Shown: piece after piece, positions 17,092 to 25,617 of the stretch
Numbering within the stretch: position 1 is the first letter of the stretch
Layout: the number at the start of each line of letters is the position of its first letter
Assembly: GCF_004346225.1 (NCBI RefSeq)
Contig: NZ_SMAJ01000006.1
Span: 124,001 to 188,000, forward strand
Length of the DNA stretch: 64,000 bases
DNA from: Paralcaligenes ureilyticus
Lineage (GTDB): Bacteria > Pseudomonadota > Gammaproteobacteria > Burkholderiales > Burkholderiaceae_B
Direction of reading: 5' to 3'
Made by a program: the position numbers and the translations under genes
The notes under the pieces: generated by a model
Told to the model about the DNA's origin: nothing
Databases searched by the model: none
The model's input: only the letters and a program-made list of their open reading frames with translations

Positions 17092-18123
17092 ATGAAGACG
17101 AAACTAATGCTAGCGGCCGCCTGTATTCTTGCCGCCATCACAAGCCCGGTTCTGGCACAATCCAATGTCGTAACGATCTATAGCGCGGACGGTCTGCATG
17201 ACGGGTCGCCCAGTTGGCTGGGCGACCAGTTCGCCGCCTTCACCAAGGCTACAGGCGTCAAGGTTCAATACATCGAAGCAGGATCGAGCGGAGTGGTCGA
17301 TCGGCTGATGAAGGAAAAGTCCAACACGCAGGCCGATGTGCTCGTCACCCTGCCGCCCTTCATGCAGAAAGCGGCCGCCGATGGCCTATTGCAACGCTTT
17401 ACGCCCACTGGTGCCGACAAGATCAAAGCGGCCGACAAAGACCCCAAGGGCCTCTATGTGGCCATGGTCAACAACTATCCGAACTTCATCTATAACACCA
17501 AGATGCTCAAGGCGCCGCCCAAGAGCTATACCGACCTGCTCGATCCCAAATTCAAGATGAAAATCCAGTATTCGACGCCGGGCCAGGCCGGCGACGGCAC
17601 CGCGTTGATGCTGCAGGCCTTCCATGCGTTCGGAGGCAAGCAGGCGGGCCTTGATTACCTTGGAAAGCTGCAGGTCAATAATCTTGGCCCATCGGCCTCG
17701 ACCGGCAAGCTCACCGCGCTGGTCAACAAGGGCGAACTGTACGTGGCCAACGGCGACCTGCAGATGAATCTGGCGCAGATGCGCAGCAATCCGAATGTCC
17801 AGGTTTTCTTCCCGGTCGGACCCGACGGCAGGAAAACAGCCTTTTCACTGCCCTACTACATCGCCCTGGTCGCACGCGCCCCGCATTCGGAGAACGGCAA
17901 GAAGCTGATCGATTTCCTGCTCTCGCAGCCGGCGCAGAAAGACGTCAGCGTGGTCGCAGGCGGCTTCCCGGTGCGCACCGATGTTCATCCGAGCGACGAG
18001 AACTTCAAGAAGCTCAATGCGATGCTCGAAGGCGTCAATATCTGGTCGCCCGACTGGGCCCGCGTCCTGGGCGACCTGAAGCAGGACGTGGCCGCCTACA
18101 ACAAAGCCATCTCGAACAACTGA
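17092..18123 (+). CDS. phnS: 2-aminoethylphosphonate ABC transporter, periplasmic binding protein
   Basis: 343 residues; the ATG at 17092 is preferred over the one at 17086 because GGAAGG is then six bases away. A signal peptide ends near SPVLAQ (residue ~22). The mature protein is an iron/phosphonate-type type II binding protein: VVTIYSADGLHDGSPSWLGD, YIEAGSSGVVDRLMKEKSN, PNFIYNTKMLKAPPKSY, SLPYYIALV and VAGGFPVRTDVHPSDEN. The following ATPase, two permeases and the adjacent phnWAY genes identify it as the PhnS-type binder of 2-aminoethylphosphonate. Its stop overlaps the ATPase start (TGATG). Confidence 0.93.
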   Translation: MKTKLMLAAACILAAITSPVLAQSNVVTIYSADGLHDGSPSWLGDQFAAFTKATGVKVQYIEAGSSGVVDRLMKEKSNTQADVLVTLPPFMQKAAADGLLQRFTPTGADKIKAADKDPKGLYVAMVNNYPNFIYNTKMLKAPPKSYTDLLDPKFKMKIQYSTPGQAGDGTALMLQAFHAFGGKQAGLDYLGKLQVNNLGPSASTGKLTALVNKGELYVANGDLQMNLAQMRSNPNVQVFFPVGPDGRKTAFSLPYYIALVARAPHSENGKKLIDFLLSQPAQKDVSVVAGGFPVRTDVHPSDENFKKLNAMLEGVNIWSPDWARVLGDLKQDVAAYNKAISNN

Positions 18124-19274
18124 TGGACGGCATGGCCATGACCCGCGAGCTGCCAACACGCGTGTCGGCCGCGTCGGCGCTCCCTCCCTCCGGGGCTGCC
18201 GGCATCGGCTTCGAGAACGTTTCCGTCGCGTATGGCAGCCAGCTCGTCCTGGATTCGCTGACCCTGACCGTCAAGCCGGGTGAAATCGTTGCGCTGATCG
18301 GCCCGTCAGGCTCGGGCAAGACGACGGCGCTGCGAGCGGTCGCCGGTTTCGTCAAGCCGACGGCCGGGCGCATCATTATCGGCGACCGCGATGTCACTCA
18401 CGTGGCCCCGTGCGATCGCAACATCGGCATGGTGGTGCAGAACTATGCCTTGTTTCCGCACATGCGCGTCGAGGACAATGTGGCGTTCGGGCTGCGCGCC
18501 CGCGGCGTCACGGCCGAACTCATCAGCCAGCGCATCCCGGAATGTCTGCGGCTGGTCGGCATGGAGGCCTACACGAAACGCTATCCGCGCGAGCTCTCGG
18601 GCGGTCAGCAGCAACGTGTGGCGATCGCCCGTGCGCTGGCGATTCGCCCCCAAGTACTCCTGCTCGACGAGCCGCTCTCGGCGCTCGATGCGCAGATCCG
18701 CCGCTCGATGCTCGACGAACTGGCCAAGCTGCATCGCGATCTTCCTTCCCTGACGGTGCTGTATGTCACGCACGACCAGGCCGAGGCGCTGACGCTTGCC
18801 AATCACATCGGCATCATGCGCGACAGCAAACTGGTTGCGTTTGGCAGCGCGCAAGCGCTTTACCGCAATCCGCCGAATCGCTTCGCGGCTGAATTCCTCG
18901 GACGCGCCAACATCCTTGCGGCGAAGTCACTGGCCACGATCGATGCCGGCCTGGCATCCGTCCAATTTGGACAGACTTTGCTGAGGGGGCGCAATCACCA
19001 CGCTTTGCCCGAGGGCAGCGATTGCCTGGTGTGCGTGCGTCCGCACGACCTGCGGCTTCATCCAGGCGAGGCCTGCGGCAATACCCTGACGGGCGTCGTG
19101 CGCGGCGTTCAGTGGCAAGGCGATCTGCATAGCATCACTCTCGATGTGCAGGGCCAGACGCTGCGCCTGTCGTCGACGCCCCTGGCCGAGCCCCCGGCGC
19201 TGGGAGCGTCGCTCGCCGTGCATTTCGATCCGGCGGACGTCACCCTTGTACCGGAGTCCGACACCAATGGCTGA
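18123..19274 (+). CDS. phnT: 2-aminoethylphosphonate ABC transporter, ATP-binding protein
   Basis: 383 residues. Walker A is GPSGSGKTT, the Q-loop is NYALFPHMRVEDN, the ABC signature LSGGQQQRV, and Walker B LLLDEPLSALDA, followed by YVTHDQAEAL. From about residue 250 a TOBE-like regulatory domain follows (CVRPHDLRLHPGEACGNTLT), giving the length usual for PotA/FbpC-type importers. Starts on the stop codon of phnS and overlaps the permease gene by eight bases, so the four transporter genes form one translationally coupled operon. Confidence 0.93.
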   Translation: MDGMAMTRELPTRVSAASALPPSGAAGIGFENVSVAYGSQLVLDSLTLTVKPGEIVALIGPSGSGKTTALRAVAGFVKPTAGRIIIGDRDVTHVAPCDRNIGMVVQNYALFPHMRVEDNVAFGLRARGVTAELISQRIPECLRLVGMEAYTKRYPRELSGGQQQRVAIARALAIRPQVLLLDEPLSALDAQIRRSMLDELAKLHRDLPSLTVLYVTHDQAEALTLANHIGIMRDSKLVAFGSAQALYRNPPNRFAAEFLGRANILAAKSLATIDAGLASVQFGQTLLRGRNHHALPEGSDCLVCVRPHDLRLHPGEACGNTLTGVVRGVQWQGDLHSITLDVQGQTLRLSSTPLAEPPALGASLAVHFDPADVTLVPESDTNG

Positions 19275-20148
19275 CATGGCAATGGCAATCCCGCAGCCGT
19301 CTCGCTCGGGCCGGGCGATGCGCAGATTCTGGGTTGCGCCGCCGCTGACGATTCTCGCGCTGTTGTTCTTCTATCCGCTTGGGCTGATCCTGCGCCAGGC
19401 CCTTGAAGGAGATCAGCACGTCGTGTCGCTGGCGGGCTTCGACGCGGTACTACGCTCCAATCAATTCTTGAGCGGGCTCTTTCACACCATCACCATCGCG
19501 CTCACCGCCTCGGCGGGCTGCCTCGTGCTGGGCTTCGTGCTCTCGCTGATCATCTCCTTTATCCCGTTTCCCGGCGCACGGCTGATCGGGCGGCTGATCG
19601 ATACCTTCATCGCGCTGCCGACCTTCCTCGTGGCGCTCGCTTTCACTTTCATCTACGGCTCGGCCGGCCTCATCAATCAATCGCTGATGCACATGATGCA
19701 TCTGGACCTGCCTCCGCTTCATTTTCTCTATTCACAATGGGGCGTCATCCTTGCCGAAATCACCGTTTACACACCGTTCGTGATGCGTCCGCTGCTGGCC
19801 AACTTCTCGCTGATCGACGCGGCGCAGATCGAGGTCGCCAGCAGTCTGGGCGCACGGCCCTGGCGCATCGTGCGCCAGATCATCCTGCCCGCCGCACTGC
19901 CCGCCCTGATCGCCGGCGGCAGCTTGTGCCTTCTTCTGACGGTCAATGAATTCGGCATCGTCCTGTTCATCGGCGCCAAAGGAGTCATTACCCTACCGCT
20001 GCTCATTTACGACAAAGCGATCCAGGAGTTCGACTACACCACGGCCTGCATCATTGCAGTGGTCAACATCGTCCTGTCGCTTGGCCTCTATGCGCTGTAT
20101 CGGCTGGCTGTGTCATATTTTGGAGGCCGCCGTGTTAGTCTGGGCTAA
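19267..20148 (+). CDS. phnU: 2-aminoethylphosphonate ABC transporter, permease 1
   Basis: 293 residues from the ATG at 19267, which overlaps the ATPase stop by eight bases; a longer upstream frame is a shadow of the ATPase. Six hydrophobic helices are visible, beginning FWVAPPLTILALLFFYPLGL. The EAA cytoplasmic loop that docks on the ATPase reads AAQIEVASSLGARPWRIVRQ then IILPAALP. One of two membrane subunits of the aminoethylphosphonate importer. Confidence 0.92.
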   Translation: MADMAMAIPQPSRSGRAMRRFWVAPPLTILALLFFYPLGLILRQALEGDQHVVSLAGFDAVLRSNQFLSGLFHTITIALTASAGCLVLGFVLSLIISFIPFPGARLIGRLIDTFIALPTFLVALAFTFIYGSAGLINQSLMHMMHLDLPPLHFLYSQWGVILAEITVYTPFVMRPLLANFSLIDAAQIEVASSLGARPWRIVRQIILPAALPALIAGGSLCLLLTVNEFGIVLFIGAKGVITLPLLIYDKAIQEFDYTTACIIAVVNIVLSLGLYALYRLAVSYFGGRRVSLG

Positions 20149-20932
20149 ATGGGGACGGATTTTCTCCTGGACGGTCATGGCAGCGTTGTTCGGCGTGATC
20201 TACGGCCTGCCCATCGGCGTCATCGCGCTGGCCAGCATCAGCGGTCAATGGAACGACATACTGCCCAGCCACCTGACACTTGCACACTACGCACAGGCCC
20301 TCAAAACAGAATCCGCCGACCAGTTGCAGATCAGTGTCCTGACCGGCGTTGCGGCCAGCGCGGCGGCCTTGCTGAGCGGTACGTGGGCGGCACTCGCCCT
20401 TCGCACCATGAAGGGTCTGCCCAAGCGGATTCTCGATGCGGTGTTCTTCATACCCAGCGCTGTGCCATCGGTATCGATCGGCCTGGGCCTGCTCGTGGCC
20501 TTCAGCCAGCCTCCCGTCCTCCTGAACGGCACCGCGCTGATCGTGTTCATTGCACACTTTCTGCTGATCTCAGCCTTTACCTACGGCAACGTCTCGGCCG
20601 GGCTAACGCGCCTGCCGCCCGAATACGAGCAAGTCGCCGAGAGCCTGGGCGCACGGCCTTTCTATCGGCTGCGCCGGGTAACACTGCCGCTCATCATGCC
20701 CTATCTGATCGCCGCATTCAGCCTGAGCTTCGCCCTGTCGATGGGAGAATTGGGCGCTACCCTGATGATTTATCCGCCGGGATGGGTAACGCTGCCGATA
20801 GGCATCTTTTCACTGTCTGATCGCGGCGCGATCTTCGAGGCGGCAACGCTGACGATGATTCTGGGCACAGGCACGCTGCTCGTACTGATCGGACTGTCAC
20901 GTATCTCGACCAAGGCAAGCGTCAGAGAATGA
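20132..20932 (+). CDS. phnV: 2-aminoethylphosphonate ABC transporter, permease 2 (GTG start)
   Basis: 266 residues. The start is a GTG at 20132 with a perfect GGAGG five bases upstream, inside the end of phnU (17-bp overlap). A longer reading to 19946 lies antisense in frame inside phnU and has no membrane character. Six helices are visible, beginning RIFSWTVMAALFGVIYGLPI, and the EAA loop is YEQVAESLGARPFYRLRRVT. Pairs with PhnU to form the channel. Stop overlaps the next ATG by four bases. Confidence 0.92.
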   Translation: MLVWAKWGRIFSWTVMAALFGVIYGLPIGVIALASISGQWNDILPSHLTLAHYAQALKTESADQLQISVLTGVAASAAALLSGTWAALALRTMKGLPKRILDAVFFIPSAVPSVSIGLGLLVAFSQPPVLLNGTALIVFIAHFLLISAFTYGNVSAGLTRLPPEYEQVAESLGARPFYRLRRVTLPLIMPYLIAAFSLSFALSMGELGATLMIYPPGWVTLPIGIFSLSDRGAIFEAATLTMILGTGTLLVLIGLSRISTKASVRE

Positions 20933-22344
20933 AACAACCGGCACGCAAAGAGAGCCCCACCGGCCCGGTCGCCCAGTCCGAAGGCGACACGAATCTTACG
21001 GATCGCCGCCGCGCCTGGCAGCGCCGGTCTTTGGACAAGCCGACGCGGTCGCTTCTCGAGCGCGACGCCGGCGCATTCCTGCACCAATCGGTGTCCACTC
21101 CTTGCCTGAACGTCATTGCCAAGGCTCAAGGGATCTGGATCGAGGACGTGGCCGGCAGGCGCTACATGGACTTTCACGGCAACAATGTCCACCACATCGG
21201 CTATGGCCATCCGCGCCTGAAGCAGGCCATTGCCGCGCAGATGGACGCGCTTTCATTCGCGCCCCGGCGCTATGCCTGCGAGACCGCCATACTGCTGGCC
21301 GAAAAGCTTGGCGCCATCGCTCCGGGCAATCTCTCCAAGGTGCTGCTCACCACCGGCGGCTCCGACGCAAACGAAGTCGCCATCAAACTTGCCCGTGCCG
21401 CAACGGGCCGCTTCAAGACACTGTCCTTCTGGGATGCCTTTCATGGCGCCGGAATTGGCGCATCGAGCCTGTCGGGCGAGGCGCTGTTCCGCTCAGGGCC
21501 CGCCGCACCGTTGGTGGCGGGCTCACAGCACGTCGCACCCTTTGCCTGCTACCGCTGCGCCTACGGCCACGATTGCGATGACAACGGGCAGCCCTTGCTC
21601 GATCGCTGCCACATGGCATGCGCCGGCATGGTCGATTACGTGCTGGGACGCGAAGGGGATGTAGCCGCTGTGATCGCCGAACCGGCGCGCGCCGTACCCT
21701 ATCTGCCGCCGCCAGGCTATTGGAAGAAGGTGCGCGAGGCCTGCGACCGGCATGGCGCACTCCTTATCTTCGACGAAATACCGACCGGCCTGGGCAAGAC
21801 CGGGCGGATGTTTGCATGCGACCACGACGGCGTGGTGCCGGACATTCTGGTAATGGGCAAGGCGCTGGGCGGCGGCATCCTGCCGATCGCCGCATGCATC
21901 GCGCGCTCGGATCTGGACGTAGCAGGCGACTGGGCCTTCGGCCACTACACGCACGAGAAAAATCCCGTTACGACGCGCGCGGCACTCACCACAATCGAAA
22001 TCATCGAGGATGAGGATCTGGTTGCCAACGCGGCAGCGGTTGGCGCATTGGCGCTGGCGCGCATGGACGAGATGAAAAACCGCCTGCCCGCCATCGGCGA
22101 CGTGCGCGGCCGCGGCCTGCTGCTGGGCATCGAGCTGGTCAAGAGCCGCTCGGACAAATTGCCCGATAACGACCTGGCGGAGGCGGTGCTGTATCGCGCA
22201 CTCGATCGAGGCCTGTCGTTCAAGACAACGATGGGCAATGTCCTGACCCTGACGCCGCCGCTGACGGTCACGCCGGCCGAGATGACGCAGGCGCTCGATA
22301 TCCTCGAAGAGGCTATCGCTGCGGGATCGGCTGGCCTGTTATAG
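20929..22344 (+). CDS. pbfA: Class III aminotransferase-fold PLP enzyme, probable (R)-1-hydroxy-2-aminoethylphosphonate ammonia-lyase PbfA
   Basis: 471 residues of the class III aminotransferase fold: YMDFHGNNVHHIGYGHPRLK, TTGGSDANEVAIKLARAATG, LIFDEIPTGLGKTGRMFACD, and the PLP lysine in VMGKALGGGILPIAA, around residue 300. A cysteine-rich insert FACYRCAYGHDCDDNGQPLL lies mid-protein. Members in phosphonate clusters with phnW, called PbfA, are lyases that remove ammonia from (R)-1-hydroxy-2-aminoethylphosphonate to give phosphonoacetaldehyde, feeding PhnY. Translational coupling to phnV supports that role; an ordinary omega-aminotransferase is the alternative. Confidence 0.78.
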   Translation: MKQPARKESPTGPVAQSEGDTNLTDRRRAWQRRSLDKPTRSLLERDAGAFLHQSVSTPCLNVIAKAQGIWIEDVAGRRYMDFHGNNVHHIGYGHPRLKQAIAAQMDALSFAPRRYACETAILLAEKLGAIAPGNLSKVLLTTGGSDANEVAIKLARAATGRFKTLSFWDAFHGAGIGASSLSGEALFRSGPAAPLVAGSQHVAPFACYRCAYGHDCDDNGQPLLDRCHMACAGMVDYVLGREGDVAAVIAEPARAVPYLPPPGYWKKVREACDRHGALLIFDEIPTGLGKTGRMFACDHDGVVPDILVMGKALGGGILPIAACIARSDLDVAGDWAFGHYTHEKNPVTTRAALTTIEIIEDEDLVANAAAVGALALARMDEMKNRLPAIGDVRGRGLLLGIELVKSRSDKLPDNDLAEAVLYRALDRGLSFKTTMGNVLTLTPPLTVTPAEMTQALDILEEAIAAGSAGLL

Positions 22345-22363
22345 CCGCCCGGCCTGACCTGGA

Positions 22364-22601
22364 GCATTTTGGGTCAAACGGTATACGGCATGGGATGTTT
22401 GGGTATTTGGCTAGACATTTTGGTATCTGAAAACGCCGTCTATGGGGGCCGGGGCGGGGCCGGCACGGCGTGCTTGATCCGGACGGTACTCACCCCTCGC
22501 CCTGCGGCGTCTTAATAGAACGACCCCACCACCCAAAACGGCTCAAAAAAACAGCGACCGAAGCACGTTCAGTTCCGTAAACACTTCAACCGAAAATGCT
22601 C
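22364..22601. repeat. Inverted-repeat bounded non-coding segment (MITE-like, tentative)
   Basis: The segment between pbfA and the aminotransferase begins with GAGCATTTT (22364-22372) and ends with its exact complement AAAATGCTC (22593-22601); similarity beyond the nine bases is weak (GGT and AA shared). No reading frame is seen inside. The right end overlaps the stop codon of the minus-strand gene. Could be a small non-autonomous element or chance. Confidence 0.35.
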
Positions 22602-23800
22602 TAGCTCTCTTTGATCAGTTGCCCCAGCACCGCAACGCCTTCGCGAATTTTTGCCTCGGACACGGTAACAAAGCTAAGCCGCATCGTGTTTTTGGGTGCA
22701 TCCTCATCGGTATAGAACGGCGCACCTGGAACGAAAGCGACATTCTTTTGTATGGCGCGCGCCAGCAACTCGGTGCTATCGATATGCGCAGGCAGCGTCA
22801 CCCAGATAAACATGCCGCCTTCGGGCCGGGTCCAGGTGGCCGTTGCCGGAAAATGCGTGGCCATGGCATCGAGCATATACGTGCACTGCTGTTTGTACAG
22901 TTCGCGCACGGTGGGCAAATGCGTGCCCAAGAAGCCGTCTTTGACCACCTCGTAAACAGCCATCTGGGTAATGGACGCGGTATGCAGATCGGTTGCCTGC
23001 TTGATTTGCACCAACTTGGAAATGATGTCTTTGGGCGCGGCGATATAGCCCAAACGCAAGCCAGGCGCCAACACTTTCGAGAAAGTGCCCAGTCGAATCA
23101 CGGTAGCGCCGGCCGCGCGCCCCAGGCCCAGCAAACCCGGCAAGGCTTCGCCTGCGTAACGCAAATCGCCGTAGGGATCATCCTCAATAATCGGCAAACC
23201 GACAGCCGCGCACCGTTCTACCAGGGCCTGGCGCCGCGCCAGGCTCAAGGTCAGGCCGGTAGGATTCTGGAAATTAGGCAAGGCATAAATAAATCGCGCA
23301 TCCTTGACGCGCTCGTCGGTCAAACCCTCGGGTATCAGGCCGCCTTCATCGGTAGGCGCGGGCACATAGGTGGGTTCGAACAGGGAAAAAGACTGCAGCG
23401 CCCCCAGATAGCTGGGCGCCTCGACCAGAACCTTGCTGCCCGGATCGACAAAAAGCTTGCCCAGCATATCGAGCGCCTGCTGCGAACCCGACACAATCAG
23501 GACTTCATCCACACTGATGTCGTGAGCTCCGGAACGCTTCAGATCTTCGGCTACCCATGCGCGCAGCGGTGCATAGCCTTCCGTTGGGCCGTACTGCAAA
23601 GCCACAGGGCCCATTTGGGCAAGCACGCGATCGTACGCGCGGTTGATGGCCTCGGTCGGAAACCCTTTAGGAGCCGGCAATCCGCCAGCAAACGAGATAA
23701 TTTCAGGCCGCACGGTGATTTTGAGAATCTCGCGTATGGCCGAACCCGTAAGTTTTTGAGCGCGCTGCGAAAAGGTATAGGAGAGGGCAGACGAATTCAT
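22601..23800 (-). CDS. PLP-dependent aminotransferase, 2-aminoadipate/MocR-like class I
   Basis: 399 residues of fold-type I class I/II aminotransferases. Landmarks are ISFAGGLPAPKGFPTEAI, ALQYGPTEGYAPLRAWVAED, VLIVSGSQQALDMLGKLF, ALPNFQNPTGLTLSLARRQA, IIEDDPYGDLRYAGE, and the PLP lysine in RLGTFSKVLAPGLRLGYIAA. This pattern matches 2-aminoadipate/valine-pyruvate type aminotransferases that resemble the catalytic half of MocR regulators but lack the DNA-binding part. Amino donor unknown. It stands alone; the stop codon lies in the right arm of the inverted repeat. Confidence 0.9.
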   Translation of the reverse strand: MNSSALSYTFSQRAQKLTGSAIREILKITVRPEIISFAGGLPAPKGFPTEAINRAYDRVLAQMGPVALQYGPTEGYAPLRAWVAEDLKRSGAHDISVDEVLIVSGSQQALDMLGKLFVDPGSKVLVEAPSYLGALQSFSLFEPTYVPAPTDEGGLIPEGLTDERVKDARFIYALPNFQNPTGLTLSLARRQALVERCAAVGLPIIEDDPYGDLRYAGEALPGLLGLGRAAGATVIRLGTFSKVLAPGLRLGYIAAPKDIISKLVQIKQATDLHTASITQMAVYEVVKDGFLGTHLPTVRELYKQQCTYMLDAMATHFPATATWTRPEGGMFIWVTLPAHIDSTELLARAIQKNVAFVPGAPFYTDEDAPKNTMRLSFVTVSEAKIREGVAVLGQLIKES

Positions 23801-23876
23801 AATCCCGCAAATTTCCAGAAAACAAGATAAAGAGCTCAGTAGCTTACTGCAAGTTCATAGAGCTTGCTTTCGACAT

Positions 23877-23900
23877 GGCACCCACAAGGGGTGCCGCTAC
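23877..23900 (-). repeat. REP hairpin, subtype B, minus orientation
   Basis: Minus-strand reading: head GTAGC, arm GGCACCC, loop CTTGT, arm GGGTGCC. Between the aminotransferase start (23800) and the dipeptidase stop (23912). Confidence 0.85.
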
Positions 23901-23911
23901 CGAAACCCTGC

Positions 23912-24547
23912 CTATTTCGCCACCGCCGTGACAATCGGATCGTCCAACAAGGCGTAGCTGCGCGAATCGGGCAATTCGTAATGCCACCATTCCGTATTGA
24001 TCGAGCGGAACCCCGCCCGCAACATGATGCCCAACAGGAGGCAGCGATTGCGCTGCACACCGGCGGCCAGATCATTGCGGTCGTGGTGCGAACGGTCTTC
24101 CATGGCGTCAAAGCCAGTGCCCATGTCCAGGGCCGCGCCCTTTTCATCAAGCAGAGTTACGTCAACGGCCACGCCACGGGTGTGATTCGAACCCAGGTTC
24201 GCATCGGCAATATAGCGAGGGTCGGGGCACAGGGCCCAAAAGATCTGTTGCGCGCGCGGCGGGCGGTAGGCATCAAACACCCTGAGCCGATAGCCGGCGC
24301 GCTGCGCGGCAAGCGCCGCTTTAAGCAAACAGGCAGCCGCCTGCGGCCGCAACGCGCAGCGCGCCTGTGCATAAACCGGGCGGCCCGCTAAATTATTGGG
24401 CGTCGCGTAAACCAGGTCTATGTCGACCGGATGAGTGGCGGGCGTGATTTCAATCAGCTCGCTCACGCTGGCGGCAGGAGAGACGAGCGACGATTCAGGT
24501 AGCGCATCGGCCGTCATGGCGTTGTCGAAACTGCTGCTGTCTTTCAT
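23912..24547 (-). CDS. D-alanyl-D-alanine dipeptidase (VanX/DdpX family)
   Basis: 211 residues. The zinc site of the M15D family is complete: His122 and Asp129 in SNHTRGVAVDVTL, His189 in INTEWWHYEL with catalytic Glu186, and Arg95 in FDAYRPPRAQ. VanX-type enzymes hydrolyse D-Ala-D-Ala; housekeeping members recycle peptidoglycan dipeptide. No vanHA-like genes are nearby, so a resistance role is unlikely. No clear signal peptide, so probably cytoplasmic. Confidence 0.9.
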   Translation of the reverse strand: MKDSSSFDNAMTADALPESSLVSPAASVSELIEITPATHPVDIDLVYATPNNLAGRPVYAQARCALRPQAAACLLKAALAAQRAGYRLRVFDAYRPPRAQQIFWALCPDPRYIADANLGSNHTRGVAVDVTLLDEKGAALDMGTGFDAMEDRSHHDRNDLAAGVQRNRCLLLGIMLRAGFRSINTEWWHYELPDSRSYALLDDPIVTAVAK

Positions 24548-24603
24548 CCGTTCCTCGTCGGTTGTTGCCTTTTGTTGATTCTGTATTTGAGGGTATCGGA
24601 GGT

Positions 24604-24627
24604 AGCACCCACAAGGGGTGCCGCTAC
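24604..24627 (-). repeat. REP hairpin, subtype B variant, minus orientation
   Basis: As subtype B, but the last base of the right arm is T instead of C, leaving the outermost pair unpaired. Lies between the dipeptidase start and the small membrane peptide stop. Confidence 0.75.
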
Positions 24628-24660
24628 ATTCGACCTACACTCCATACTCACCACCCCAAC

Positions 24661-24780
24661 CTACTTATCGCGGTCGCGCTTGTCACGGCGGACGATATGG
24701 GTCAACCACCCCAGCAGCGTGAGGGAACAGGCCACGCCCACGACAAAAATCACCAGAACAATTACGGTATCAGTGGCCAT
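24661..24780 (-). CDS. Small single-helix membrane protein, 39 residues, unknown function
   Basis: An ATG at 24780 is preceded by a strong AAGGAG with seven-base spacing. It begins MATDTVIVLVIFVVGVACSL, continues TLLGWLTHIVRR, ends in a strongly charged tail DKRDRDK, and stops at 24661. The hydrophobic helix spans about residues 5-25 and the positive tail predicts a cytoplasmic C-terminus. The excellent ribosome site and clean architecture argue it is translated. I do not recognise the family. Neighbours are a VanX-like dipeptidase downstream and the hut operon, divergent. Confidence 0.65.
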   Translation of the reverse strand: MATDTVIVLVIFVVGVACSLTLLGWLTHIVRRDKRDRDK

Positions 24781-24931
24781 GATCAATCTCCTTGTCCAGG
24801 CTCATGAAGTCATTATCGCTGATAATCACCTTACTTACCGTGTGGAAGGCTTGCTTGATACGGCCCGATTCCCACCCTGAAACGATACACCAAGCGGTAT
24901 GAATTGCCATTCCAGGCCAATTGATGAATAA

Positions 24932-24943
24932 TTGTATATACAA
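24932..24943. promoter_or_regulatory. Probable HutC operator upstream of hutD
   Basis: A perfect 12-bp palindrome TTGTATATACAA nine bases before the hutD ATG. HutC repressors of the GntR family are known to bind TGTATATACA-type sites, and a hutC gene lies at 32692. Confidence 0.7.
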
Positions 24944-24951
24944 ACACCTTC

Positions 24952-25617
24952 ATGCGCCGACCACGAACGCCTATGCCGCCTGATTCCGACCCTGCTGCCA
25001 CTCCCTTTCACTTCGAATTGATCGCCGCCCGCGACTTGCGGCCCATGCCATGGAAAAACGGCGGTGGAGTCACCCGCGAGATCGCAAGCCACCCCAATGC
25101 AGCGACGCTCGATACGTTCGTCTGGCGCATAAGCCTGGCCGATGTGGCGCAAGCGGGGCCGTTTTCCAGCTTCAGCCATATCGACCGCACCCTGGTCGTA
25201 ACGCGCGGCGGCCCCATGGTTCTCGTCAATGACGACACGCATGAACAACACAGCCTGCCCTGCTGGAAACCGTACCAATTCAGAGGTGAAACGAGCATCA
25301 CCGCTCAGTTGCCTAGTGGCCCGACGCAGGATTTCAACCTGATGACAAGACGGGGCGCTTGCGTCGGGCAGTTAGACTTGCGGGAAGCCGCGCAAACCCT
25401 GAATCTGGAACCGGACAGCACGCTTTTGCATTGTGCGGCCGGATCGTTCACGATAACTCTGTCTCGGCCGACGCCGGCCGCCTACACGCTGCAAACCGGC
25501 GATACGCTGCATATCGTTCTTGCCCGGCACGCGGCTTTGACACTGACCATAAAGCCGAACCAGCCGGACTCACGTTTGATCGATGTGCGCTTGCGCATTC
25601 AGGGGAACGCACCATGA
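24952..25617 (+). CDS. hutD: HutD family protein
   Basis: 221 residues, with a possible alternative start at 24973; neither ATG has a clear ribosome site. HutD is a cupin-fold protein encoded in many hut operons, thought to tune histidine pathway flux, without proven catalytic activity. Family marks are [51 protein letters not shown] and [13 protein letters not shown]. Stop overlaps the hutI start by four bases, and the HutC-type operator lies directly upstream. Confidence 0.92.
   Translation: MRRPRTPMPPDSDPAATPFHFELIAARDLRPMPWKNGGGVTREIASHPNAATLDTFVWRISLADVAQAGPFSSFSHIDRTLVVTRGGPMVLVNDDTHEQHSLPCWKPYQFRGETSITAQLPSGPTQDFNLMTRRGACVGQLDLREAAQTLNLEPDSTLLHCAAGSFTITLSRPTPAAYTLQTGDTLHIVLARHAALTLTIKPNQPDSRLIDVRLRIQGNAP

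Noticed and set aside
23912-24547. VanX-like dipeptidase as a vancomycin resistance gene
   Set aside because: No vanH, vanA or regulator genes nearby and the organism is Gram-negative; a peptidoglycan turnover role is more likely.
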